Positions 1 through 9,570 of a stretch of DNA of 63,746 nucleotides are shown in pieces. Positions within the stretch are counted from its first letter, which is position 1, and each line of letters starts with the position of its first letter. A program made the translations under genes and the position numbers. This DNA is from a virus. The DNA is taken from positions 1-63,746 of IMG/VR virus record IMGVR_UViG_3300027985_000695; one strand, 5' to 3'. The notes beneath the pieces were generated by a model that worked only from the letters and a program-made list of their open reading frames with translations, did no database searches and was not told the origin of the DNA.

Positions 1-144
1 ACGCTCGACCAGCAGACGCTAACCTCTCTCATTAAAGACCTCATCATGCAAAACGGTGGCAAGCGCCCCACCGACGACGTGATTCTCGACGCCGTGCGCG
101 TCATGGCGGACAGTTCCGCCGAGAAGATGGAGCGCACCATCATG
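1..144. repeat. Terminal direct repeat (circular join), left copy
   Basis: The first 144 bases are identical to bases 63603-63746, read in the same direction. The portal reading frame runs through the join without a break. This means the molecule was assembled as a circle, or a circularly permuted or concatemeric genome, with a unit length of about 63602 bases. The overlap length looks like an assembler overlap rather than a biological terminal repeat, but sequence alone cannot decide that. Confidence 0.95.
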
Positions 145-1947
145 GACCAGCTGGCCGAGAGTCAGGTCGGCGGCTATGAGAGCGTCATCAGGAAGTGCGT
201 GAAGTCTGGGAATCTCTTCGGCACCGGCATCCTGAAAGGCCCGCTCGTCAGGCGCGAGGAAAAGAAGCAGTGGGCGCCGGATCAGTCGGGCAAATGGAAC
301 TATGAAACCGTAAGGCGCCCCTCCGGCCCCGGAGTTTCCCCGCAGGGAATGCCGCCCACCGGCCCTGTCCGTCCCCCTGCGCCCCCGCAAGGGCCGGGGG
401 CGGGCTTTGTACCGGGAGGGGCTTTCAACGCGCCTCAGAACGCCCCCCAAGGCATGCCGCAGGGCATGCCGCCCCAAGCCGCTCCCGAGATGCCTGGACA
501 GCCCCCTGTGGCCCCGCCGCCGCAGGATCAGCCTGTCATCGAGAAGAAGCCGTACATCGAGTGCGTTCCGGTCTGGGATATCTATCCCGACATGAGCGCA
601 ACGTCCCTTGAGGACGCGCAATTCATCTTTCAGCGCAGCGTAATGACGAAAAAGGACTTGCTCGACCTGGCGAAGCGCGTCGATTTCGACGGCGAGCGCC
701 TGATGAACTACATCAAGGAGATGCCGAACGGCGACGCCGACGACTGGGAAACTTTCGAGCAGGAACTCAATTCGATGGGCGGCGACAGGGACTCCAACCC
801 GCAGCGCAGCCGCAAATACGAGTTCTTGGAGTATTGGGGACTCCTGTCGTCGGAAGAGCTCGAAGAGGCCGGCGCGACAATCCCCGAAGAGCTCAAAGGG
901 CTTGATGTATGGGCGAACGTCTGCGTCGTCGGCGATGTCGTCGTAAAGGCCAAGATGAACCCGCTCAAGGCATCAACGATGCCGTTCTACTTCTACTACT
1001 ACCAGAAGGACGAGACGAGCATCTTCGGAGAGGGCGTTCCCGACATCATCCGCGATATTCAGGATGTGCTCAACTCTGCCATTCGCCTATTGATCGACAA
1101 CGCCGCGCATTCGTCCGGCCCGATCTACGAGGTGAACCCGTACATGCTTCAGTCCGGCGAAGACCCGCTCGACATCAGCCCGTACAGGGTGTTCCTGCGA
1201 GCGGACGACGCCATGAACGCCGACAAGAAGTCGGTGCATATCCACGAGATACCGTCGCAGATATCCGATGCGATAAGCATCATCCAACTGTGCGAGAAGT
1301 ACCTCGACGACACGTCGGGCATACCTCGCTTCGACCATGCCGACAGCGACCTCGGCGGCGCCGGTGAAACCGCCGCCGGCCTGTCCATGCTGATGAACCG
1401 CTCAAACGCCTCCATCTCCGAACAGATCAAGGAGTTTGAGGAAGCCGTGATCATCAGGCTCATTACTGCGCTCTACCACTGGAACATGCAGTTTGGCAGC
1501 GCGAGGGATGCGAAGGGCGACATGAGCGTCGTCGTCGGCGGCGCGCAGGTTGTCCAGGCCAAGGAGGCCCGCGTCAACACGCTGATGACCTTCAGGGCGC
1601 AGATAGGCAACGACCCGGCGCTGATGGCGCTTGTGAAGTGGCCCGAGTTCCTGCGCGTGGTCGCGGATAACGCCGAGATACCTGAGAGCGTCATCTGCTC
1701 CGAGAAGGAGTACGAACAGATTCAGAATCAGCAGCAGCAAGAGATGGCCGCTGCTCAGGCCAATGAAGCGATGAAGCAGTTCATCGCCGAGTCGAAAAGG
1801 TTGCAGATGACTCCGGGCGAAGTGCTGCTCGACCTCGCGATGCGCGCCGGCCTTGTTGTCGATCCGAAGAAGGCGCAGCAGCTTGAACAGCAAACCAAGC
1901 CGCTTGAGCAAGTGCGGCAGATGGGGATGCAAAATGGCCAAGGATAG
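1..1947 (+). CDS. Portal protein, C-terminal 648 residues (start is at 63303)
   Basis: This is the larger part of the portal (head-tail connector) gene, which forms the dodecameric ring through which DNA is packaged and ejected. The frame is open from base 1 and joins the ATG at 63303 across the circular join, giving about 748 residues, near the size of N4-type portals. A Pro/Gly/Gln-rich stretch lies at roughly window residues 105-180. A charged, Gln-rich C-terminal region follows. The family call rests on length, position directly after the terminase-lysis block and upstream of scaffold and capsid genes, and general character; no short catalytic motif exists for portals. The stop codon overlaps the start of the next gene by 14 bases. 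Confidence 0.85.
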   Translation, partial: TLDQQTLTSLIKDLIMQNGGKRPTDDVILDAVRVMADSSAEKMERTIMDQLAESQVGGYESVIRKCVKSGNLFGTGILKGPLVRREEKKQWAPDQSGKWNYETVRRPSGPGVSPQGMPPTGPVRPPAPPQGPGAGFVPGGAFNAPQNAPQGMPQGMPPQAAPEMPGQPPVAPPPQDQPVIEKKPYIECVPVWDIYPDMSATSLEDAQFIFQRSVMTKKDLLDLAKRVDFDGERLMNYIKEMPNGDADDWETFEQELNSMGGDRDSNPQRSRKYEFLEYWGLLSSEELEEAGATIPEELKGLDVWANVCVVGDVVVKAKMNPLKASTMPFYFYYYQKDETSIFGEGVPDIIRDIQDVLNSAIRLLIDNAAHSSGPIYEVNPYMLQSGEDPLDISPYRVFLRADDAMNADKKSVHIHEIPSQISDAISIIQLCEKYLDDTSGIPRFDHADSDLGGAGETAAGLSMLMNRSNASISEQIKEFEEAVIIRLITALYHWNMQFGSARDAKGDMSVVVGGAQVVQAKEARVNTLMTFRAQIGNDPALMALVKWPEFLRVVADNAEIPESVICSEKEYEQIQNQQQQEMAAAQANEAMKQFIAESKRLQMTPGEVLLDLAMRAGLVVDPKKAQQLEQQTKPLEQVRQMGMQNGQG

Positions 1948-2962
1948 CGCAGACAGCGAATCTTACAGCGGCAACATGAGCACCGGCAATGTCGGAGGCT
2001 CGTCCGATTCTTCAGGATCGTCTTCAGGCTCGTCTTCCGGCAAGGGGTCGTCGAAGGGATCGTCTTCAAGCAAGTCGTCCGACTCCGATAAGAACTCGTT
2101 CGACGATGCGGAGTTTGAAGCCACCCAAAAGGCGCTGGCCGAGGAAGACGAGAAGCAGAGGGCTCTTGGCATCTCTAACGTCGAGATGAACAGAGGCTTG
2201 CGCTACTCTCAAGACCCCGCAGCCGCATCGGACATCGCTACCGCCAGAGGGTTCGGACTCACATCCGACAAGGGAAAGGACATCCTCGCCGACTTCGACC
2301 CCGATCCCGACTGGGTTGACAATCTGAGCAACTACGGGTGGGGCGACCTTGAAACCTCGTTCCGCCGCGGCGACATCGGAGATTTCGGATACGACCTTGG
2401 CCGCTTCGTCTCCCCTGTGGGCATGACAACGGGTCGAGTCCTCGGCGATGTCGGGCAAGGCGTTCTGAGTGGCGTCATGGGGGCGTTGCCGGGAGGCAGC
2501 GCCCTGACGCTTGGAGGCAAGGCGCTCGGCGCGGCAATGGGACGCCAGGCCACCGAAAGCCTGTCCAACAAGCAAATGACCACAGGTGACAGTTTCAGGA
2601 CGCAGGACTCCTACGCTTCAGGCAAGCCCGCCGCCGAGACGGGGCGCAACGCATTCGACGGCTCCATGAGCGAGCACGACGCCGGCGCTGCAACCGGCGG
2701 CATCGCCGATGGTGAACTTGAGGCCGGCCAGGATTTTATGAAGAAGAAGGTCGAGGGAGGCAATGTCTTTGACACCGACCAAGCGACAGCGCGCAAAACG
2801 CAGCAGAAGACGCAAGGCGCACAGGGGGCGACGGGCGCTCAAGGGGCGCAAGGAGCCGAGAGCGCGTCGATAAGCAGGACACCGATAATGTCGAGCGAGC
2901 AAATGCGGCGCAACCCGTTCGCCAGCTTCATGCAAAACATAGCGCCGTACATGAGGGCGTGA
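1934..2962 (+). CDS. Virion-module protein, Gly/Ser-rich, unknown function
   Basis: A 342-residue protein starting at ATG 1934, which overlaps the portal stop and suggests translational coupling. Residues 10-60 are almost all Ser, Gly, Lys and Asp. The middle has a small-residue, weakly hydrophobic stretch (about residues 150-200) and the tail has short collagen-like GAQGA repeats before a compact C-terminus. I recognise no family. Its place between the portal and the tail-fibre genes suggests a head or connector-associated or ejected protein. The frame also opens upstream to 1853, but that part lies inside the portal gene. Confidence 0.7.
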   Translation: MAKDSADSESYSGNMSTGNVGGSSDSSGSSSGSSSGKGSSKGSSSSKSSDSDKNSFDDAEFEATQKALAEEDEKQRALGISNVEMNRGLRYSQDPAAASDIATARGFGLTSDKGKDILADFDPDPDWVDNLSNYGWGDLETSFRRGDIGDFGYDLGRFVSPVGMTTGRVLGDVGQGVLSGVMGALPGGSALTLGGKALGAAMGRQATESLSNKQMTTGDSFRTQDSYASGKPAAETGRNAFDGSMSEHDAGAATGGIADGELEAGQDFMKKKVEGGNVFDTDQATARKTQQKTQGAQGATGAQGAQGAESASISRTPIMSSEQMRRNPFASFMQNIAPYMRA

Positions 2963-3183
2963 ACATGAGCGACACGACTGCGACCTACAGAAACGCGGTG
3001 AACACGATCCGCAGGTTTTACGGAACCCCGTGCTACGAGGCTGCCATCGACCTTCTGAACTCCATGCAGTCGCTTAAAAACGACGAGATGGTGAATGGCA
3101 CCGACACCGAGGAAATGGTAAGGGCTCAAGGTGGAGTCCTGGCGATAAAGCGCATCGTATCCGACTTGAAGGCTACGGTGTAG
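2959..3183 (+). CDS. Small conserved-looking virion-module protein
   Basis: A 74-residue protein with a GTG start at 2959 overlapping the stop of the gene before it; an ATG lies two codons downstream at 2965. It looks alpha-helical, with a YRNAVNTIRRFYGTPCYEAA start, and has no recognisable domain. It sits in a tight operon with the portal and tail genes, and its codon use is like theirs. Confidence 0.6.
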   Translation: MNMSDTTATYRNAVNTIRRFYGTPCYEAAIDLLNSMQSLKNDEMVNGTDTEEMVRAQGGVLAIKRIVSDLKATV

Positions 3184-3193
3184 GAGTAACATC

Positions 3194-4294
3194 ATGGCGA
3201 TACCTACCGTTACGGTGACAGCGCAGATTGATCTGCAAAATGGCGACCCCGCCGTTGGCGCTCGTATCATAGCGCGTCTTGACCGCGACGATAAGTACAA
3301 TGGCATTATCGTCAAGCGCAGGGTAATCGCCGAGACTGATGAAACCGGCCTTGCAACGCTTGAGTTGTTTCCGAACGAGCTTGGAGACAACGGAAGCCAG
3401 TACGACATTACGGTCATCACGCAGGAGTCTACGTTCGTCAAGAAGGCGTATGTCCCGAACTCAGACTGCGACCTTCACGATGTCATGGACCTACCTCCCG
3501 GCCCGTCTGTGTCTGTCGCAGAGGCTGCGAAGCGTGATGCGCTTGCCGCAAGCGTTACTGCCCAGGCGTCTGCCGCAGCAGCCGCAGTTTCTGCGGGCAG
3601 CGCGAGTACGAACAGTACGATTGCGCAGGCATCAGCCGTGTCTGCTCAGGCCGCGCAAATCCTCGCCGAGCATGCGAAGGATGACGCTGAAACCGCACAG
3701 GCCGCAACCGAGTCGGCGAGAGACACTACGCTCGCGGCAATCGCTGCGCTCGGAGACATACTCGTTTTTTCAGGAACGCTTGATTGCTCCACGGACCCGA
3801 ACTACCCCGCCGCCGACGCCGGCGCCGTGTACATCGCATCTGCCGCAGGGCATATCGGAGGCGCGTCCGGCAAGGTTGTCGAGGCTTTCGACGCCATCGT
3901 GTGCATCGTGGATGCATCTGCCACCGGCGACGAAGCCGCTGTCGGCGCGAACTGGGTCGTCTTGCAGAAGAACATCGATGGCCAGGTCACTGGGCCTACA
4001 AGCGCCACAGACGAGAACGTTGCCGTGTTCAACGGAACGACAGGCAAGATAGTCAAAGATGGCGGGTACACCGTCGCGCAGCTTCTTGCCGCGTCTATTT
4101 CAAAGGCTCTCGGGACTGCCGCCGGCGACCTCATAGTATTCACCGCAAGCGGCGTCCCCGCCGCCCTCCCTGTGGGAGCGGAGGGGCAGGGTCTTGTGAT
4201 AACCGGAGGCGTCCCGGCTTGGGGGCAGGTCGCCGCAAGCGGAGACGGAAGCGGCGGCGCGCAATACATTTACGAACGATACGGCGACTTTTAG
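3194..4294 (+). CDS. Tail fibre-like protein with Ala-rich coiled region
   Basis: A 366-residue protein preceded by AGGAG. The N-terminal 105 residues look like a beta-sandwich attachment domain. Residues about 110-175 are an Ala/Ser/Gln coiled stretch of the kind found in trimeric phage fibres. The C-terminal part has Gly-rich fibre repeats, including a segment like VAVFNGTTGKIVKDGG that recurs in phage tail fibres. It is the first of a run of putative tail-spike and fibre genes. The role as a receptor-binding fibre or its base is inferred from composition and context. Confidence 0.65.
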   Translation: MAIPTVTVTAQIDLQNGDPAVGARIIARLDRDDKYNGIIVKRRVIAETDETGLATLELFPNELGDNGSQYDITVITQESTFVKKAYVPNSDCDLHDVMDLPPGPSVSVAEAAKRDALAASVTAQASAAAAAVSAGSASTNSTIAQASAVSAQAAQILAEHAKDDAETAQAATESARDTTLAAIAALGDILVFSGTLDCSTDPNYPAADAGAVYIASAAGHIGGASGKVVEAFDAIVCIVDASATGDEAAVGANWVVLQKNIDGQVTGPTSATDENVAVFNGTTGKIVKDGGYTVAQLLAASISKALGTAAGDLIVFTASGVPAALPVGAEGQGLVITGGVPAWGQVAASGDGSGGAQYIYERYGDF

Positions 4295-4306
4295 GAGGGC
4301 CGAGAA

Positions 4307-4732
4307 ATGGCTGATCTGAACACCACCATGATTTACCCCGGCGACGTCACCCATGACGTCCTTGCCATGGAAAACGGCTCCCTGACGGACACCTATCAGG
4401 CCGACACTGCTGTTCCCGAGCGAATCATCGCCATGACGGCCAGTTCGGACGACACCACGGCCGTAACCCTGACCGTGACGCGGTTCACCTCCACAGACGT
4501 TCAGGGCTCGACGGTCATTCTCACGGCCAGCCCGATCCCGACGCTTGCCAACGGCGGCTTCCTCGACGTCCTGCCGCTCCTTCCGTGGGCGAGGCAGGAC
4601 GCGCAGGGAAACAACTACATGCCGCTCGCCAAGGGCGACAAGATCACCGTCGCCTGCGACGCCATCGCGTCCGGCAAGTACGTCAAGGTCGATGTCGATG
4701 CGACTCCGTACAAGCTCGGCTCCTACACCTAA
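4307..4732 (+). CDS. Small beta-rich virion protein
   Basis: A 141-residue protein with a strong GGAGG ribosome site. The sequence is rich in Thr, Asp and Val with alternating hydrophobic residues, as in beta-barrel decoration or stabilisation proteins. The style resembles the 163-residue protein at 16284, though I cannot show homology. It lies between fibre genes, so it could decorate the head or belong to the tail. Confidence 0.55.
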   Translation: MADLNTTMIYPGDVTHDVLAMENGSLTDTYQADTAVPERIIAMTASSDDTTAVTLTVTRFTSTDVQGSTVILTASPIPTLANGGFLDVLPLLPWARQDAQGNNYMPLAKGDKITVACDAIASGKYVKVDVDATPYKLGSYT

Positions 4733-4741
4733 GAGGCGACC

Positions 4742-7528
4742 ATGACGCTTCCTATGCCGAACCCGAACCTGATCCACGCCGAGCGTGACGCCATCGTCAA
4801 GGCCGTCGCTGACGCCATGACCGCATCCGGCGAGTTCGACGGCGGCTTGGCGTGGCTGGCCGAGGATGATACGCGGGTGGCGTTTTGGCAGTACATAGGC
4901 GGGACAAATGGGTGGGGCGCATGGCAACAGCGCCAGCTTATTCCTGCAACGCTTATCCAACAAGGGGGCGGGAGCGTCAGCGTTGTCTTCCAAGCGGGTA
5001 CGGGCAGCGCCTACGATATCACCGCCGCGTCCATCGGCCATCAAGCGCAATCAGGTAACGGGTGGGATTTTGAATCAACGCCTGTTCCGATTACGTTTTC
5101 CGGCTCTGCTTCAGCGCAAGTCCCGGCAGGGGGCCAGCTAGAATCCGATTTTGTTGCGTTCGATCTGGACAACTCCAAGAACGTGCTTGTCGCAATCTAC
5201 CGTTCTGGCGGAGCGACGAACGATGATTCGGGCGCGAACACTTCTTCGGACAAGGGCTGCATCAATTACGCAAAGAGCGGAGCAACACAAGCTGAAACGG
5301 TAAGCGACCTTGCTCCGTCCGGCTTTGACGGAAGCATTATCGTTGGCGGCAACTACTCTGTTGCGGCCATAAAAGTTTCCGGCGCATCCTACGACTCAAC
5401 CGGCGACTATCTCAGCAATGATGAAGCTGGTCACGCTGTCCAATTTATTGTTGATGATTGGAATTATCGCTCGTCGGTGCTGTTTGATGGAGTCGGCTAC
5501 GCGGCCACTGGTGCTGCGGCAAAGCAGCCGTGTGCAAACAACAAAGCCATAGCGGGCAAGGGATGGAGTGTACCAGCGATATGTAATTCTGTAATCGTAT
5601 CCGCTCCAACAGATGTATACATGAACTACGGTGCGGCCGGAACGGGCACTCTAAAGCTGTATGGTGGAAACACTCAAGACCCTGATAGTGCCACTTTGCT
5701 TGCCACAACGACATTCGCTGATTCGGCAAACGCGAATCATACCATTACATCAACTGACGGACGTTCATTTCTTTTCCACTTCATTGAAATATCTTTTACG
5801 TCAGTACCGACGGGAATGTATTGCGATAACATCACCTTTGATGTTGATTTCGTCGGTGCGCCAACTGCCGTGATTGACCTGCCGAGTAGCGCGATTACGG
5901 AGGTCGTGGACAGCTACGAGACAGCGGTAACTTCTGTAAGCGCAGACATATACTCATCCTATCCGCTTCGCGGCCAGTGTATCACGCTTCCAAGTGGAAG
6001 GAATATCACCAAGGTCGCGTTCTACTTACAGAAGATCGGAGCGCCGACAGGAACAGCATACATATATTTTCAGGGTGTCACTGGAACAGTCGGGAGTACG
6101 GGCTATCGTGATACAGTCAACCTCTGCGATCCGATCTCCTTTGACGTTTCCGCTCTCTCAACAACCGCCGGATGGGTTGAGTTTGAGTTGCCTGTACCGC
6201 TCCAAGCTGTAGGGAATATCTCCTTCTTTGTGTATTATGCTGGTGGATCATCATCTGCATGTATACGGCTGTACTATGATAATGCCGGAGTCCATGCTGG
6301 GAACTACGTTGGACCGTCATCGTATATAGCTGCCGCTGACTCCCTGTTCAAGCTCCACGCCGAAAAGCATCCGCGTCGTAAGATGATTGATGGGTATGCG
6401 GCGTCGAATAGCAGCAATGTTCGCTGGATGTATAGCACAGGCAATCACGGCTACGGACAGGCGACGTATCTCAATAATGGAGACTGCCTGACAAATCTGC
6501 GTTTCTACCTTGGGATAAACGGCGCGCCTACCGGGACGTATAAGATAGCTATATATAACGCGGCAGGTAGTCCGTATAATGTTAGCGGCGATGCGTTATA
6601 TTCAAAAGACTTTGCAGTTTCTAGGCTCACGACTGACCTATCGATGACCTGCAACAGCATTGATTTCATCGCTCCATCGGACGGATGGTATATAGTCACT
6701 TGTGAGTATAGCGGAGGGGACACTTCAAACTACCTCAAGGTGGGGACTGACAATACATCTCCGACGCACAACGGGAATCTGTGCGCGCTGAATAGTTCCG
6801 ACGTATGGAGCGGAGACTCTGCCTACGATACTTGCTTTGAACTCTACGGCTACACCCCCCGCGACAACCGCCGCATCCAGCCGTACCTCCTGCACAGTGG
6901 TGGCGACTACCGCAACGATGTTAAAATTGACGTTGGGACAGGCGAGAAGCTGGTAAAGAGGACCGGTGACACCGTTACGGTGGAAGGCGTTAACGCGACG
7001 ACGGATATAACCTCGACTAGCCTTACGCATTACACGGATTCAGGATCAACTGCTACGAACATATCCGACAATAACAACGCCACATTCGTGCAGACGATGA
7101 CGTATATTGCTGTCGCCTTGGGACGTTCCGCGAAGGTCTGGAAGCTGCGACTCAATTTCAACGGGACGCAGGGGTGGGCAGACGCGATGAACGGAAGGAA
7201 GTTCCAGGGGTCCAACGATTCAACGAACGGAACAAATGGGACATGGACCGATCTCGTTACGCTTGCTTCACTCGGCGCGAACTGGACTGACTTCGTACTG
7301 GCTTCTCCCGACTATTATACTATGTATCGTTTGACCGGCGGCGGAACTGGAAGCGACATATATTGTGAGTGGGAACTGTATGAGGTTGAAGGCGAGGGAA
7401 CATATAACATCCTCCGCGCCCCGCTCCAACGCATCGATCACTTGACGCAAGCCCTGCCGCAATGCCGGGTGCATCTCAAGAACAATACTCAGCGCATCAA
7501 AGGCGTTGTGTTGATAGAAGAGGACTAG
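4742..7528 (+). CDS. Large tail/receptor-binding protein with repeated beta modules and discoidin-like C-terminus
   Basis: A 928-residue protein. The N-terminal about 35 residues probably anchor it to the particle. Residues about 45-250 form a beta-sandwich module that is clearly related to the first module of the next gene (shared pattern SGxxYDSTxD). Two further units share the pattern FYL..GAPTG.Y.I and end in FELYGYTxxDxRRI. The last about 160 residues look like an F5/8 type C (discoidin) carbohydrate-binding fold, with the SGSTATNISDNNNATF and FQGSNDSTNGTNGTW segments. It is lower in G+C than its neighbours, especially 5400-7300. It probably binds a host surface glycan. Confidence 0.7.
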   Translation: MTLPMPNPNLIHAERDAIVKAVADAMTASGEFDGGLAWLAEDDTRVAFWQYIGGTNGWGAWQQRQLIPATLIQQGGGSVSVVFQAGTGSAYDITAASIGHQAQSGNGWDFESTPVPITFSGSASAQVPAGGQLESDFVAFDLDNSKNVLVAIYRSGGATNDDSGANTSSDKGCINYAKSGATQAETVSDLAPSGFDGSIIVGGNYSVAAIKVSGASYDSTGDYLSNDEAGHAVQFIVDDWNYRSSVLFDGVGYAATGAAAKQPCANNKAIAGKGWSVPAICNSVIVSAPTDVYMNYGAAGTGTLKLYGGNTQDPDSATLLATTTFADSANANHTITSTDGRSFLFHFIEISFTSVPTGMYCDNITFDVDFVGAPTAVIDLPSSAITEVVDSYETAVTSVSADIYSSYPLRGQCITLPSGRNITKVAFYLQKIGAPTGTAYIYFQGVTGTVGSTGYRDTVNLCDPISFDVSALSTTAGWVEFELPVPLQAVGNISFFVYYAGGSSSACIRLYYDNAGVHAGNYVGPSSYIAAADSLFKLHAEKHPRRKMIDGYAASNSSNVRWMYSTGNHGYGQATYLNNGDCLTNLRFYLGINGAPTGTYKIAIYNAAGSPYNVSGDALYSKDFAVSRLTTDLSMTCNSIDFIAPSDGWYIVTCEYSGGDTSNYLKVGTDNTSPTHNGNLCALNSSDVWSGDSAYDTCFELYGYTPRDNRRIQPYLLHSGGDYRNDVKIDVGTGEKLVKRTGDTVTVEGVNATTDITSTSLTHYTDSGSTATNISDNNNATFVQTMTYIAVALGRSAKVWKLRLNFNGTQGWADAMNGRKFQGSNDSTNGTNGTWTDLVTLASLGANWTDFVLASPDYYTMYRLTGGGTGSDIYCEWELYEVEGEGTYNILRAPLQRIDHLTQALPQCRVHLKNNTQRIKGVVLIEED

Positions 7529-7531
7529 CCT

Positions 7532-9568
7532 ATGCTGTTGCCTGGAAAGAAATACTCCGCACAAGCCAACGCCCGCGCAATCAAAGCCGCGCTATCCGGG
7601 TGCGTCAATCAGGGCGTATCCCGGTACGGCCAGGACGTTTGCGTGGATGCGATGGAAGAGGATCGGCGGGTGGTGTATTGGGACTCATTCTCAACAACCA
7701 GTTCGACAACCGCAAACTATATGTTTCGATACCTCATTCCAGCCGCAGTCATCGCAGGTGGCGGCAAGCGCGTATCTGTCACCCTGTATGCAGGGAACAC
7801 GACATGGGTTATTGCTGGCGCATCAATTGGAATACAGGCATCTAGCGGTAATCTGACTGATATGGTTGCGCCTGTTCGCTTGACGTTCAGCGGAAGCGAG
7901 GGTGTATCAATAACAACGTACACTGCAACAGAAAGCGATTTCGTTGACCTGGAATTTACAGAAAATGATTCGCTTGTAATTCACCTTGAATGCACATCAG
8001 GCACGCAGGGTGAGAGTGGCGTTATAACGGACAAGGGCGTCATAGTGTTTTATAAAAACGGCTTGACAGGGGCGGAACTTGATTCCGTCTTATCTGGCAT
8101 GACGCCTGCTACCCCCGGATATACTTATGGTATCCAGAAAATAACCGTTTCCGGCTCCACCTACGACTCCACCACCGACACCGCATCCGGCTCCGACCTC
8201 TCCCTGCGTACACCACTTGCCTACTACAGTGAGGCGGGGGTTGTGTCATATCCGTTCGGGCAGGAGAAGGCGCGGAGGTTGATTGATTCGTATGCGTTCA
8301 GCAATGTTGATAACGATACCGGACTCAACACGGGGTACAGTAAGCGCGGGATGCGCTTTACGCTCTCTGAAGATACTTACATCACCAACGCAAGAGTTAT
8401 GATGCTAAGTAGCGGAACGGTGTCGGGCGAAACAGAGATGCACATATACTCGTTGGACGGAAGCGGATTGCCAACTGGTAATCCGATGTTGACGGGGACG
8501 CCGATACAATCAACGCAAGTTCCAACGAGTAGGGCCGCGCTTACTTCAGTGTTTAGCGGCCACCTAAAGGCCGGGACATACCATCTCGTTGCCGCGTTTA
8601 CCGGCTCTGGTTCTGTCAGCCTCTCATACAAGGACGGGGCGGACAACGACCACGCATACTACACCGATTCCTCTGGTCTGTGGACGCTATCGGCATCATC
8701 GTTTGCCTTTGAACTCTACGGCTACACCGCATCAGACCGCCGCATCCGTCGCCTGACTGTGGCCGCGCTGGACGACACCACAGGCAAACTCCAAGCCCGC
8801 GCCAGCCTGGACGGCGGCGTAACGTGGACGCCGCGAAAGGTGATGCGGGATCAGGGTTTAAGCAAGCAAGTGGTTGACGGGAAGGATATCACCGTAAACG
8901 GCGGTGTTACTGCTAGTGATGACGGAGCCGTTTTTGACGGGTCTACTGGCTATCTGACTGCCACATACGACTCTGACTTCACGTTTGAGGGTGACTTCAG
9001 AATAGAGATGGATTTGTACCTCAACGCTTCACCAACGGTACAGACTCCAATTTTCTCAACATCGGATAATGCAGCCACGCTCACCGGCGTACTCTGTTCG
9101 CTCGGGTGGACTAGCGGCAAGGCTGCGCTTCAAGTCGCCGCTGGCGGATCGTGGTCGCCGTCTATTTCGACGTTCAGCGACCTTACGATCCCGACGCTTC
9201 AATGGTTTAATATTGCATGGGGCAGGACAGGATCAACGGTATGGTGTGAGGTTGACGGTGTACAGAGCGCGACAACTGGCACAAAGAGCGGTACGCTTAC
9301 TGGGTCAGTGTGTTTCATCGGTTGGCTTACAAGTTACAGCGGATACCTCGATGGCAACATGCGCAACCTTAAAGTTACAAACGATGGTGAGGTTGTTTTC
9401 GATTGTCCGTTCCTCGGCGACCTGGACGACCACAGTCTCGACGCAGATTACCACGCCCACACCATCGACCTTGATGTAGCGCACCTTTCCGGCTCCGCGC
9501 CTGTGTACGAAATCATAACTGATTCCGCCGACCATGCGATTCGTGGTGCGGCGATGCTCTTGGAGTAG
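7532..9568 (+). CDS. Tail/receptor-binding protein with LamG-like C-terminal domain, paralogue of the preceding gene
   Basis: A 678-residue protein starting three bases after the previous stop. Residues about 45-240 and 250-410 match the modules of the 928-residue protein (shared YDSTxD, DSYAFSN/DGYAASN and FELYGYT motifs). In place of the discoidin-like end it carries a concanavalin A/LamG-like domain at about residues 450-640, recognised by FDGSTGYL, FRIEMDLYL, WFNIAWGR, the VEVDG-type strand and GYLDGNMRNLKV. This suggests two related glycan-binding tail proteins that arose by duplication and then swapped their binding ends. Confidence 0.7.
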   Translation: MLLPGKKYSAQANARAIKAALSGCVNQGVSRYGQDVCVDAMEEDRRVVYWDSFSTTSSTTANYMFRYLIPAAVIAGGGKRVSVTLYAGNTTWVIAGASIGIQASSGNLTDMVAPVRLTFSGSEGVSITTYTATESDFVDLEFTENDSLVIHLECTSGTQGESGVITDKGVIVFYKNGLTGAELDSVLSGMTPATPGYTYGIQKITVSGSTYDSTTDTASGSDLSLRTPLAYYSEAGVVSYPFGQEKARRLIDSYAFSNVDNDTGLNTGYSKRGMRFTLSEDTYITNARVMMLSSGTVSGETEMHIYSLDGSGLPTGNPMLTGTPIQSTQVPTSRAALTSVFSGHLKAGTYHLVAAFTGSGSVSLSYKDGADNDHAYYTDSSGLWTLSASSFAFELYGYTASDRRIRRLTVAALDDTTGKLQARASLDGGVTWTPRKVMRDQGLSKQVVDGKDITVNGGVTASDDGAVFDGSTGYLTATYDSDFTFEGDFRIEMDLYLNASPTVQTPIFSTSDNAATLTGVLCSLGWTSGKAALQVAAGGSWSPSISTFSDLTIPTLQWFNIAWGRTGSTVWCEVDGVQSATTGTKSGTLTGSVCFIGWLTSYSGYLDGNMRNLKVTNDGEVVFDCPFLGDLDDHSLDADYHAHTIDLDVAHLSGSAPVYEIITDSADHAIRGAAMLLE

Positions 9569-9570
9569 CA

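Noticed and set aside
3339-4052. 237-codon alternative + frame inside the Ala-rich fibre gene
   Set aside because: Arg/Ser-rich product typical of a frame-shifted Ala-rich gene; no ribosome site, unlike the two nested frames in the giant gene.
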